NCBI GenBank assembly: GCA_964490085.1
Contig: CAZBAO010000016.1
Span: forward strand, 1 to 20,573
Direction: 5' to 3'
Length of the DNA: 20,573 nt
Origin: RGIG3009 sp964490085
Lineage (GTDB): Bacteria > Bacillota > Clostridia > Oscillospirales > Acutalibacteraceae
This document shows positions 1-6,498 of the stretch, piece by piece. A program made the position numbers and the translations under genes. The notes beneath the pieces are model-generated. The model did not search any database. It was not told the DNA's origin and worked only from the letters and a program-made list of their open reading frames with translations. Numbering within the stretch: the stretch's first letter is position 1; each line of letters starts with the position of its first letter.

Positions 1-1
1 A

Positions 2-367
2 ATTACTGTCACTAATCCGCCTTCAAAGCATATTGAACATACATATTCTACCGCTCTTTACGGAGAGGTTATCGAGCAAGACGGGAAAACCTATGTTGCC
101 TATTATACCGTTTATAGCCATTATAATAACGTTTTAAAGATAATTAGTCTTGTAATGCTGACCGCAATGTCTGTATTTGCAATTGTTTCAGCTTTTGCTG
201 ATGCCGGCAAAAAAACTCCTTATATTCTTTTTGTTTTATGTTGTGCGCTTTTTGTTTTTCAACTAATCAATACAATAAAAGAAAAAAAGAATGCTCCGAA
301 AGATTCTAAAATAATGGTAGATGAACTCGAAAAAAGAGTCGAAGCAGTAAATCTATGGGATAAATAA
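2..367 (+). CDS. C-terminal part of an unrecognised membrane protein (5' end outside window)
   Basis: The frame is open from the left edge to a TAA at 365-367, giving at least 121 residues with no in-frame stop, so the start lies outside the window. An internal ATG at 155 would give only 70 residues and would cut off a sensible upstream part that reads GEVIEQDGKTYVAYYTVY and looks like a beta-rich soluble stretch. Two hydrophobic segments follow, at about fragment residues 46-67 and 73-92, then a charged lysine/glutamate-rich tail ending VNLWDK. The layout suggests an extracytoplasmic or soluble region followed by a two-helix anchor. I do not recognise the family. Codon use is AT-rich, like the following glycerate kinase and unlike the rest of the window. 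Confidence 0.65.
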   Translation: MTVTNPPSKHIEHTYSTALYGEVIEQDGKTYVAYYTVYSHYNNVLKIISLVMLTAMSVFAIVSAFADAGKKTPYILFVLCCALFVFQLINTIKEKKNAPKDSKIMVDELEKRVEAVNLWDK

Positions 368-385
368 AGAAATTCTCAGTTTCCA

Positions 386-410
386 GGCACATATCATTCG
401 TGTCTTTCTT
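386..410 (+). terminator. weak candidate terminator after the membrane protein gene
   Basis: A short stem GGCAC/GTGTC (one G-U pair, loop of about 9 nt) is followed directly by TTTCTTTTTG. It starts 19 bp after the stop codon at 367. The stem is only 5 bp, so this is a weak intrinsic terminator candidate. Confidence 0.3.
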
Positions 411-419
411 TTTGTATTG

Positions 420-540
420 GTGTCCGCAGGACTCAACATCGGTTAACCGCTTGCGGTCAACATCATTTCGTGCTTTGCACGAAATCGTTCCGCTTGCGGA
501 CACAAAACGATGTGGCTTCGCCTTGATTTACAAGCGGTTT
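420..540. repeat. nested hairpin-rich intergenic element
   Basis: This occupies the middle of the 323-bp gap between the first gene and glycerate kinase. An outer 9-bp inverted repeat (GTGTCCGCA at 420-428, TGCGGACAC at 495-503) encloses two copies of the small hairpin CCGCTTGCGG (447-456 and 490-499; the second overlaps the outer repeat) and a perfect 9-bp stem with a 3-nt loop (465-473 with 477-485). A further GGCTTCGCC mini-hairpin lies at 514-522. The nested arrangement resembles REP/MITE-like dispersed repeats or a structured RNA. No second copy is seen in this window, so its repetitive nature is inference. Confidence 0.45.
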
Positions 541-551
541 TCTGCTATAAC
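523..551 (+). promoter_or_regulatory. candidate sigma-A promoter for the glycerate kinase unit
   Basis: TTGATT (523-528), a 17-bp spacer and TATAAC (546-551). Transcription would start near 558, upstream of the 32-codon ORF at 572 and the glycerate kinase at 691. Confidence 0.4.
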
Positions 552-571
552 ATATAAATATCGGTAGGTTA

Positions 572-670
572 ATGAAAATCACGAGAAATCGAGCAGAAGA
601 TTTTGTCCGTTTTGGCGAAGGCCATTATTCAAGTGTTGAGATATTAAAAGACAGAAAACCGATATTTTAA
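572..670 (+). CDS. possible 32-codon small ORF upstream of glycerate kinase
   Basis: ATG at 572 to TAA at 668-670, ending 20 bp before the glycerate kinase start and lying just inside the predicted transcript. The peptide begins MKITRNRAEDFVRFGEGHY and ends KDRKPIF. It is mixed and charged with no hydrophobic segment. The only Shine-Dalgarno-like bases are a poor GGTAGG immediately upstream. It could be a leader peptide, a remnant of a lost gene, or chance. I do not recognise it. Confidence 0.25.
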   Translation: MKITRNRAEDFVRFGEGHYSSVEILKDRKPIF

Positions 671-690
671 ATAGATAGGAGTCAGAACCG

Positions 691-1824
691 ATGCGTTTAG
701 TGATTGCTATTGATTCGTTTAAAGGAAGTCTTACGTCTTTACAGGCAGGAAGTGCCGTAAGAGATGCAGCTTTAAAACTTGACAGTAACGCTGAGATCGT
801 TGTGAGACCGTTGGCTGACGGTGGTGAAGGTACGGTCGATGCTCTTTCAAGCGGGCTTGGTGGAAAGGTTATAGAAATCACGGTATCAGGACCGCTTTTA
901 AAGCCTGTAAATGCTAAATATTGTATTTTGCAGGATAATTCTACCGCCGTTATTGAAATTGCATCGGCAGCAGGAATAACCCTGCTATCATCCGGAGAAC
1001 GAAACCCTCTTTTAACCACCACCTACGGCGTGGGAGAAATTATTAAGGACGCGATAAAAAGAGGCTGTCGTCATTTTATAGTCGGTATCGGCGGTAGTGC
1101 CACAAATGACGGCGGTTTTGGTATGCTTAATGCTTTGGGATTTGAGTTTTTGGATAAAGCCGGTCAAAACATTCCTTTGGGCGCCAAGGGGCTTGAATAT
1201 TTACATTCGATATCTACCGAAAATGTGATTTCCGAACTCGAAGAATGTACTTTTCGTATAGCTTGTGATGTTACAAATCCACTTTGCGGCAATAGCGGTT
1301 GCAGCGTTGTTTTCGGCACTCAAAAGGGAGCAACACCCGAAATGATAGAAAAAATGGATTCTTGGCTTAAAAACTATGCTGCAATCGCTGAAACGGTATC
1401 ACCCAAAGCCGATATTAACCATCCCGGTGTTGGGGCGGCAGGCGGATTGGGATTCGCCTTCTTAACATTTACAAACGCCTCATTAGAATCCGGAATTAAC
1501 ATTATTTTGGACGAGACCAATCTTGAAGAATATATAACTGACGCAGATTTAGTCGTTACCGGTGAGGGCAGGTTAGATTCACAAACCGTTATGGGCAAGG
1601 CTCCTATAGGCGTCGCAAAGCTTGCCAAAAAACACGGTAAAAAAGTAATTGCTTTTTCAGGCTGTGTAACAGCAGATGCCGAAGTATGCAACGACTATGG
1701 AATAGACGCTTTTTTTCCTATTATGCGAACGGTTGTAACAATGGAAGAGGCGTTAAATACAGATACTGCATATAAAAATCTTTTAAGCACTGCATATCAG
1801 GTCTTTAGGCTTATGAATATCTAA
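691..1824 (+). CDS. glxK: glycerate kinase (GlxK/GarK family)
   Basis: A 377-residue protein of the usual length for the glycerate 2-kinase family, which phosphorylates D-glycerate with ATP and feeds it into lower glycolysis. It is a cytoplasmic enzyme. Family hallmarks visible in order are DSFKGSL (8-14), ADGGEGT (42-48), GIGGSATNDGG (132-142), DVTNPL (193-198), PGVGAAGGLG (245-254) and GEGRLDSQT (291-299). The ATG is preceded by AGGAG at 677-681 with 9-bp spacing, which fixes the start. No glyoxylate or glycerate pathway partner sits beside it. The gene is visibly richer in A/T-ending codons than genes from 2.4 kb onward, hinting at different ancestry for the left 1.8 kb. Family assignment is firm; the phosphorylated position (2 versus 3) is not shown by the sequence. 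Confidence 0.93.
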   Translation: MRLVIAIDSFKGSLTSLQAGSAVRDAALKLDSNAEIVVRPLADGGEGTVDALSSGLGGKVIEITVSGPLLKPVNAKYCILQDNSTAVIEIASAAGITLLSSGERNPLLTTTYGVGEIIKDAIKRGCRHFIVGIGGSATNDGGFGMLNALGFEFLDKAGQNIPLGAKGLEYLHSISTENVISELEECTFRIACDVTNPLCGNSGCSVVFGTQKGATPEMIEKMDSWLKNYAAIAETVSPKADINHPGVGAAGGLGFAFLTFTNASLESGINIILDETNLEEYITDADLVVTGEGRLDSQTVMGKAPIGVAKLAKKHGKKVIAFSGCVTADAEVCNDYGIDAFFPIMRTVVTMEEALNTDTAYKNLLSTAYQVFRLMNI

Positions 1825-1851
1825 AATAATTACTGCATTATTTGCAATTTT

Positions 1852-1868
1852 GTGTCTTAATCAGACAC
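1852..1868 (+). terminator. weak hairpin after glycerate kinase
   Basis: Perfect 6-bp stem GTGTCT/AGACAC with a 5-nt loop, 27 bp after the stop at 1824. No T-run follows on either strand, so termination here is doubtful. Confidence 0.25.
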
Positions 1869-1917
1869 GACCACACAATATATGCAAGGCGGTGCTGTGA
1901 TGAATAATGAACAATTC

Positions 1918-1946
1918 TTGACCCGCCCTCTCGTGTTTGATATAAT
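1918..1946 (+). promoter_or_regulatory. strong sigma-A promoter of the small-ORF transcription unit
   Basis: TTGACC (1918-1923), an exact 17-bp spacer and a perfect TATAAT (1941-1946). The expected start of transcription is near 1953, about 56 nt before the 83-codon ORF. This is among the closest matches to consensus in the window. Confidence 0.6.
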
Positions 1947-2008
1947 GTGAGCCAACAAAATCCCGCACAGAAAAGAGAGGCAACAACGGATAACAGCCGG
2001 TTTAACGT

Positions 2009-2260
2009 ATGGTGAGCGTTCTGAAAGCGCTCGCTGTCACGCTCTCGCGTTTTGTTGATGGCGAACGGTACCGTGCCGAGGCTAAGAAGATCAAAGAGAA
2101 CATTCCGAGCGATCTTCTCAAGCATACCGAAAAGTATGTCGATAAAGGCGCTCCGCTTGAATGGATAGACGAAACGACCGAAAGGGTCAGCGGGCTGAAT
2201 TACGGCGCCTCCGGTGTTTTGCCGCATATCGGCGCAAGAAAGATTGCCGAAGAGCTCTGA
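2009..2260 (+). CDS. 83-residue protein of unknown function
   Basis: ATG 2009 (or GTG 2012) to TGA 2258-2260. The frame has a stop at 2003-2005, so it cannot extend upstream. The product begins MVSVLKALAVTLSRFVDGER, continues as a charged helix-like stretch (RAEAKKIKENIP, 22-33) and ends in a glycine-containing segment (SGLNYGASGVLPH, about 61-73). It has no clear membrane segment or signal peptide. Codon choice resembles the GC-richer neighbours, so it looks translated. The nearest purine-rich tract (AGAGAGG) lies about 27 nt upstream, too far for a normal ribosome site, which lowers confidence. It sits alone between a near-consensus promoter and a long perfect terminator. The C-terminal part could equally be a remnant of a larger enzyme. 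I do not recognise a family. Confidence 0.5.
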   Translation: MVSVLKALAVTLSRFVDGERYRAEAKKIKENIPSDLLKHTEKYVDKGAPLEWIDETTERVSGLNYGASGVLPHIGARKIAEEL

Positions 2261-2351
2261 TCTGTCATCGCATTCTATGATCTGTGACGCGAAGCACCCG
2301 ACGATTTTTTCGGGCACGCGGCGCGAGCGGGTGTCGTTGGTTCAAGCAACC

Positions 2352-2394
2352 AAAGCAGCCGGATCAAGTCAAGTGACTTGATCCGGCTGCTTTT
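2352..2394. terminator. 19-bp perfect-stem terminator, probably bidirectional
   Basis: The arms at 2352-2370 and 2375-2393 are fully complementary with a 4-nt loop and a TTTT end on the plus strand. It ends the small-ORF unit and lies 33 bp beyond the stop of the convergent M20 peptidase. A second perfect stem (TTGGTT/AACCAA, 2337-2353) touches its left arm. Confidence 0.8.
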
Positions 2395-2426
2395 GACGAG
2401 TTCTTTTGCACAACGGCTGACGACGG

Positions 2427-3686
2427 TCAGCCAAGCGTCTTGACGATATAAGCACCGATAGCTTTGGCGTACTCAACGAGCTTGTCACATTCGATAAACT
2501 CATTAGGCTGATGCGCACCGCCCGGCCGGCTGAAATCTCTGCCGCAACCGTATGCGAACGCACACTTTCCGCCGTATTTGCCGATCACCGAAAGATCGGA
2601 AAGACAAGAACCGCACACCGTCGGTCTTTTCCCGACCGCTTCGTACATCGCATCAGAGAGCTCCAACACCTCCGGTGCGTCGGGCTGACAATAGGTGTAA
2701 TGGAAAAATCTCGTGTTGGGTACAAAGGTGTCACCGATAATGCCAAGCGGCGCGAGCTTTTCACGCATACGCACTTCGAGCTCGGCAAACTCACGGTATA
2801 TGTCATCCTTCGTTTTGTCCGTATAATAGGTAAAGTGGATCTCCCCTCTGCCAAGATCCGAGCCCGCGTTTCCCGCTTTGATGCCCATATAGCGAAGCGA
2901 CGTTTTCGGGATCTTCGTCCCCTTGTAATAGGGGTTAGCTTCCAGCTCCGCTTCTCGGTTGCGGGCAAACGTCTTCATCTCCTCAAGCACGACTGGAATC
3001 GCGGCGGCTACGATGCCGGCACTGTCAACGGTATCCTGTGTATGGAAGAAATATTTGGCTTCCTGCCCACCCGAAGCGCAGTTCCATATTTCGCCGTATC
3101 TGCCGTCCATGCTGACGACGCGGTTTGCGGGATACTTGAGCGCAGATGCCAGCGCGCCGTGAGATCCGCCGTATTCTTCGTCACAGTACGCCGAAAACAG
3201 CAGATTGCGTTTGGGTGAAAAGCCTTGCTCCCTGAGCAGCTTCATAACGAAAAGCGCAGTAGCGATCGCGTATTTATCATCGCACGCTCCCCTGCCGAAT
3301 ATCTTGCCGTCGCGGATCTCACCCGAAAGCGGATTGCCCGACCAGTTTGCCGTATCGCCGATCAGCACCGTGTCAAGGTGCGCCATCAGCATAAGCTCAT
3401 CCACGTTCTCCTCACCGTTCCAGCGAGCCGTGACGTTCAAGCGGTTCTCCAGATTTCTGCCGGGCAGATAATCCGGATGATCTTCAAAGCCCTCAATATC
3501 CATCGGCGAATAGATCTCGCTGTCAAGAGCCAGCTCCAAGCAATGCTTTTGTACCGCCCGCGCAATCGCTTCTTCCCTTCCGCCGGTCATAAAATTTTCA
3601 GAATTGATTCGGATCAACGAGCCGAGGAGCTTAAAGAGCTCGTCCTTTCTCTCGTCGACCAGTGCGCAAAATTGCTTAATTTCCAC
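2427..3686 (-). CDS. M20 family metallopeptidase (ArgE/DapE/dipeptidase-like)
   Basis: A 419-residue cytoplasmic di-zinc hydrolase of the M20 superfamily, which cleaves dipeptides or N-acyl amino acids. Expected metal ligands and catalytic residues are present: MAHLDTV (His103, Asp105), GRGACDDK (bridging Asp136), DEEYGG (base Glu170, ligand Glu171), MDGR (Asp194) and GAHQPNE (His392). A lid/dimerisation region lies between. The start is GTG at 3684-3686: GGGGGA sits just upstream, and the longer alternative ATG at 3735-3737 falls inside the spacer of the gene's own promoter (3719-3747), so it cannot be transcribed from there. The gene is divergent from cysK, with a separate promoter. The true substrate is not shown; PepV-like dipeptidase or another ArgE/DapE-type hydrolase are alternatives. 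Confidence 0.9.
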   Translation of the reverse strand: MEIKQFCALVDERKDELFKLLGSLIRINSENFMTGGREEAIARAVQKHCLELALDSEIYSPMDIEGFEDHPDYLPGRNLENRLNVTARWNGEENVDELMLMAHLDTVLIGDTANWSGNPLSGEIRDGKIFGRGACDDKYAIATALFVMKLLREQGFSPKRNLLFSAYCDEEYGGSHGALASALKYPANRVVSMDGRYGEIWNCASGGQEAKYFFHTQDTVDSAGIVAAAIPVVLEEMKTFARNREAELEANPYYKGTKIPKTSLRYMGIKAGNAGSDLGRGEIHFTYYTDKTKDDIYREFAELEVRMREKLAPLGIIGDTFVPNTRFFHYTYCQPDAPEVLELSDAMYEAVGKRPTVCGSCLSDLSVIGKYGGKCAFAYGCGRDFSRPGGAHQPNEFIECDKLVEYAKAIGAYIVKTLG

Positions 3687-3718
3687 AATGATTCCCCCGA
3701 TACATAGCATACAAGCGC

Positions 3719-3747
3719 ATTGTAACAGCTTTCGCAAAAATTGTCAA
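3719..3747 (-). promoter_or_regulatory. sigma-A promoter of the M20 peptidase
   Basis: Read on the minus strand: TTGACA (3742-3747), a 17-bp spacer and TACAAT (3719-3724). Transcription should start near 3712, leaving a leader of about 25 nt before the GTG start at 3686. Confidence 0.65.
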
Positions 3748-3766
3748 TGCGCGAACAGGATAAGAA

Positions 3767-3795
3767 TTGACATTTCCCCTTCGCTTGCGTATACT
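3767..3795 (+). promoter_or_regulatory. sigma-A promoter of cysK
   Basis: TTGACA (3767-3772), a 17-bp spacer and TATACT (3790-3795). Expected start near 3802, with a leader of about 30 nt. No T-box, SAM riboswitch or other leader structure fits in this space. Confidence 0.7.
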
Positions 3796-3831
3796 GTATT
3801 ACACAGTTTGCAAAGTGAGGTTTAATGTCGA

Positions 3832-4758
3832 ATGATCTGCCATAACATTTTAGAGGCGATGGGCAACACGCCTATCATCCGCCTGAATCATATGACCGGT
3901 CCGGACGACGCCGAGGTTCTGGTCAAGTTTGAGGGGCTCAACGTGGGCGGCTCCATCAAAACGCGCACCGCCTACAATATGGTCCTCGACGCGGAACAGC
4001 GTGGGCTGATCGGTAAAGACACCATCATCGTGGAGCCCACCAGCGGCAATCAAGGTATCGGCTTAGCCCTGGTCGGCGCGGTACGCGGCTATAAAGTAAA
4101 GATCATCATGCCGGATTCCGTCAGTGAGGAACGGCGCTTGCTTGTTCGTCAATACGGTGCTGAGGTCGTTCTGGTACACGACGCGGGCAACATCGGTCTG
4201 TGCATTGAGGAATGTTTACAGCTTGCGCTGAAAATGAAAGCCGAAGATCCGAACGTGTTTGTCCCACAGCAATTTGAAAATCCCGCTAACCCCGCCATTC
4301 AACGCTCCGCCACCGCCAAAGAGATACTTGAGCAAGTGGACGGTGATATCCACGGTTTTTGCTCGGGCATCGGCACGGGCGGCACCATCACCGGTATCGG
4401 TGAGGTGCTGAAAGCCGCCAACCCCACGATGACGATCTGGGCGGTCGAGCCGGAAAACGCCGCAATTTTGTCAGGCGGGTCGATCGGCACGCACGTTCAG
4501 ATGGGCATTGGCGACGGCATCATCCCCGCTATACTCAATCAGAATATTTACGATGACGTGTGCATCGTAAAGGATGAAGAAGCACTGCAAGCCTCCAAGG
4601 ATCTTGCCTCCAAGGAAGGTATCCTGTGCGGTATTTCCAGCGGTACCAACGTGGCGGCGGCGATCCGTCTTGCCAAACAATTGGGCAAGGGGAAACGGGT
4701 CGTGACGGTTCTCCCCGACACCGCCGAGCGATATTTTTCCACCCCGCTGTTTGAATAG
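3832..4758 (+). CDS. cysK: cysteine synthase (O-acetylserine sulfhydrylase), PLP-dependent
   Basis: A 308-residue fold-type II PLP enzyme that makes cysteine from O-acetylserine and sulfide in the cytoplasm. Visible signatures are NVGGSIKTR with the PLP lysine Lys43, the substrate loop PTSGNQG (69-75), the phosphate-binding GTGGT (181-185), GISSG (267-271) contacting the PLP pyridine nitrogen, and the C-terminal LPDTAERYFSTPLF. The length matches CysK. Small deviations from the common form are NVGGSIKTR for NPGGSVKDR and TSGNQG for TSGNTG, so relatives such as cystathionine beta-synthase-like or O-phosphoserine-using enzymes cannot be fully excluded. The start is ATG 3832, with GTGAGG at 3815-3820 upstream. 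It stands alone with its own promoter and terminator; no cysE or sulfate genes are nearby. Confidence 0.93.
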   Translation: MICHNILEAMGNTPIIRLNHMTGPDDAEVLVKFEGLNVGGSIKTRTAYNMVLDAEQRGLIGKDTIIVEPTSGNQGIGLALVGAVRGYKVKIIMPDSVSEERRLLVRQYGAEVVLVHDAGNIGLCIEECLQLALKMKAEDPNVFVPQQFENPANPAIQRSATAKEILEQVDGDIHGFCSGIGTGGTITGIGEVLKAANPTMTIWAVEPENAAILSGGSIGTHVQMGIGDGIIPAILNQNIYDDVCIVKDEEALQASKDLASKEGILCGISSGTNVAAAIRLAKQLGKGKRVVTVLPDTAERYFSTPLFE

Positions 4759-4762
4759 TTAT

Positions 4763-4795
4763 AAAGACCGAAAGCGAACGCTTTCGGTCTTTTTT
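4763..4795 (+). terminator. intrinsic terminator of cysK
   Basis: A 14-bp perfect inverted repeat (4763-4776 with 4779-4792) followed by more T residues (4793-4795), 4 bp after the cysK stop. Confidence 0.85.
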
Positions 4796-4799
4796 CGCC

Positions 4800-4828
4800 T
4801 TGCCTTTCTGTGATGAGCGTGATAAAAT
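4800..4828 (+). promoter_or_regulatory. candidate promoter of the ClC gene
   Basis: TTGCCT (4800-4805), a 17-bp spacer and TAAAAT (4823-4828), immediately after the cysK terminator. The leader would be under 30 nt. Confidence 0.5.
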
Positions 4829-4861
4829 AATACACAACTTCTTTGATGGAGTCGGTGCAAT

Positions 4862-6460
4862 ATGAAACAACGATCCAAACGCTATTTTATCGATCTGATC
4901 GCGTCGTCCTGTTGGTTCGGTGCGATCACCGGAATATTGACCGCCGTGGCGATCACCTTCTTCAAGGTATGCACCGGTTTCGTCATCTCGGTATCCGAAA
5001 CCGGATACGCCTATTTGCGGGAGCATTTAGTTTGGCTTCCCGTCGTGATAGGCGCGCTGTTCGGTATTTCTCTGCTGTTGGCGTATTACCACCGCAGGTA
5101 TCCCGATCTTCGAGGCGGCGGTATCCCGACCTCGATCGGCATCCTACGTGGGATCCTGTCCTTTCACTGGCTTAAAAACCTGATCGGCACCTTTGCTCTC
5201 TCGCTTGTTTCCTTCTTGATCGGCGTACCGCTGGGCAATGAGGGGCCGTCCGTACTGATCGGAACGGCGATCGGCAGAGGCACGGTCTTTTCCCTCACCA
5301 AAAAGCATCGCGCTTGGGATCGATACGCCATGACCGGCGGCGCCTGTGCCGGCTTCTCTGTGGCGACCGGTGCCCCCATTTCCGGTATTCTGTTTGCCAT
5401 TGAAGAAGCGCATCAGCGGATATCCCCGATGATCCTGCTGATCTCCGCTTTTTCGGTGTTGTTTGCCCGCATCACGACCGAGCTGTTGGCACCCCTGTGC
5501 GGTGTCAGCATTTCCCTGTTCCCGAAACTCCAATTGACCGCGTTATCCATTGAGGACATCTGGATCCCACTGGTCGTGGGCGTGACCGTCGGTCTGTGCT
5601 CGGTACTGTTCTTAAAATACTTTCGTCTGTTGAACACGCTGTTTCGCAAAGCACTGAACAAGGTACACCGCGCACCGCGGATCTTCATCATTTTATTGTT
5701 GACATTGGGATTCGGGCTCTGCTCGTTTTCGTTCATTTCCACCGGTCACGATCTTATCGTGTCGTTGCTCGAAGGTGATATCGCACTGTATCTGTTGGTT
5801 TTGATCTTGATCGTGCGTACAACACTGACCCTCAGCGCCAACACGACCGGTATCACCGGTGGCGTATTCGTTCCGATACTGGCACTCGGCGCCGTCATAT
5901 CCGCCATTCTCGGCAAGGTCATCGCCTCGGTATTCGGGCTGTCCGCCGAGCAGTATGCACTCGTGCTTGTCTTAGGCATCACCGCCTGCATCGCCGGTAT
6001 GATGAAAATGCCGTTGACCGCCATTATCTTTTCACTGGAAGCATTATCCTGCTCCGAGAACATTTTATCGGTCATTATCGTTGCCGCAGCGGCATTTGCC
6101 ATCACCGAGATCTTCGGCGTCCGCTCCATCAACGAGAACGCCTTGGAGCACAAGACGGAACAACTCAACGCATCTAAAACCGCAGAAGTAATCGATACCT
6201 TCGTGACTGTGCAGGCAGATGCGTTCGCTATCGGCAAGCAGATCCGCGATATATTCTGGCCCGCCAACCTGTTCGTGCTGTCGGTACGGCACGACCCCGA
6301 CCGCGGCGCGCAGGTGGACGAGCACGGCGAAAAGATCATTCACGAGGGGGATATTCTCCACGTGCGGTATTCCACCTTTGACGAGTCGCAAACCAAAGCG
6401 GAGCTGACCGCTATCGTCGGCGATCAAAGCTACGCCGAAACAAAGACGGATATCATATAA
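4862..6460 (+). CDS. ClC-family anion channel/antiporter with C-terminal TrkA-C-like domain
   Basis: A 532-residue integral membrane protein. The ClC core (about 15-425) has the three selectivity loops: GGGIP (85-89), GNEGP (125-129, gating Glu127) and GGVFVP (333-338). It also has APISGILFAIEE (171-182), where Glu182 corresponds to the internal proton glutamate of E. coli ClC. This suggests anion/proton exchange. The last 90 residues, including VRHDPDRGAQVDEHGEKI and EGDILHVRYS, resemble a TrkA-C/RCK-C domain, as in many bacterial ClC proteins, which may sense a ligand. By my alignment the central Ser and Tyr that hold chloride in E. coli ClC are Gly86 and Asn424 here, so ion preference may differ. 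The start is ATG 4862 with GGAG at 4848-4851. The gene stands alone and is convergent with trhA. Confidence 0.92.
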   Translation: MKQRSKRYFIDLIASSCWFGAITGILTAVAITFFKVCTGFVISVSETGYAYLREHLVWLPVVIGALFGISLLLAYYHRRYPDLRGGGIPTSIGILRGILSFHWLKNLIGTFALSLVSFLIGVPLGNEGPSVLIGTAIGRGTVFSLTKKHRAWDRYAMTGGACAGFSVATGAPISGILFAIEEAHQRISPMILLISAFSVLFARITTELLAPLCGVSISLFPKLQLTALSIEDIWIPLVVGVTVGLCSVLFLKYFRLLNTLFRKALNKVHRAPRIFIILLLTLGFGLCSFSFISTGHDLIVSLLEGDIALYLLVLILIVRTTLTLSANTTGITGGVFVPILALGAVISAILGKVIASVFGLSAEQYALVLVLGITACIAGMMKMPLTAIIFSLEALSCSENILSVIIVAAAAFAITEIFGVRSINENALEHKTEQLNASKTAEVIDTFVTVQADAFAIGKQIRDIFWPANLFVLSVRHDPDRGAQVDEHGEKIIHEGDILHVRYSTFDESQTKAELTAIVGDQSYAETKTDII

Positions 6461-6465
6461 CGAAC

Positions 6466-6493
6466 AAGCCCTCCGCCGATCAGCGGAGGGCTT
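6466..6493. terminator. terminator hairpin between convergent ClC and trhA genes
   Basis: An 11-bp perfect stem (6466-6476 with 6483-6493) and a 6-nt loop, 5 bp after the ClC stop and 5 bp beyond the trhA stop. T-runs are short on both sides, so it acts as a shared but modest terminator. Confidence 0.65.
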
Positions 6494-6498
6494 ACTCG

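Noticed and set aside
1900..1950. 16-codon ORF (starting MNNEQFLTRP) before the small transcription unit
   Set aside because: It overlaps the promoter elements at 1918-1946 and is too short to support; no continuation in frame makes sense.
1838..2317. Minus-strand open frame of 159 codons over the small transcription unit
   Set aside because: It runs against the near-consensus promoter, crosses its -10 and -35 boxes, and shows no coherent domain; likely the shadow of the 83-codon ORF.
2511..3218. Plus-strand open frame of 235 codons opposite the first M20 peptidase
   Set aside because: Antisense shadow with an Arg-rich composition; the minus-strand gene has intact M20 motifs and its own promoter.
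4843..4862. GATGGAGT before the ClC gene, suggesting a fluoride riboswitch
   Set aside because: The predicted leader is under 30 nt and lacks the pseudoknot partner sequences; the resemblance is only a few bases around the ribosome site.
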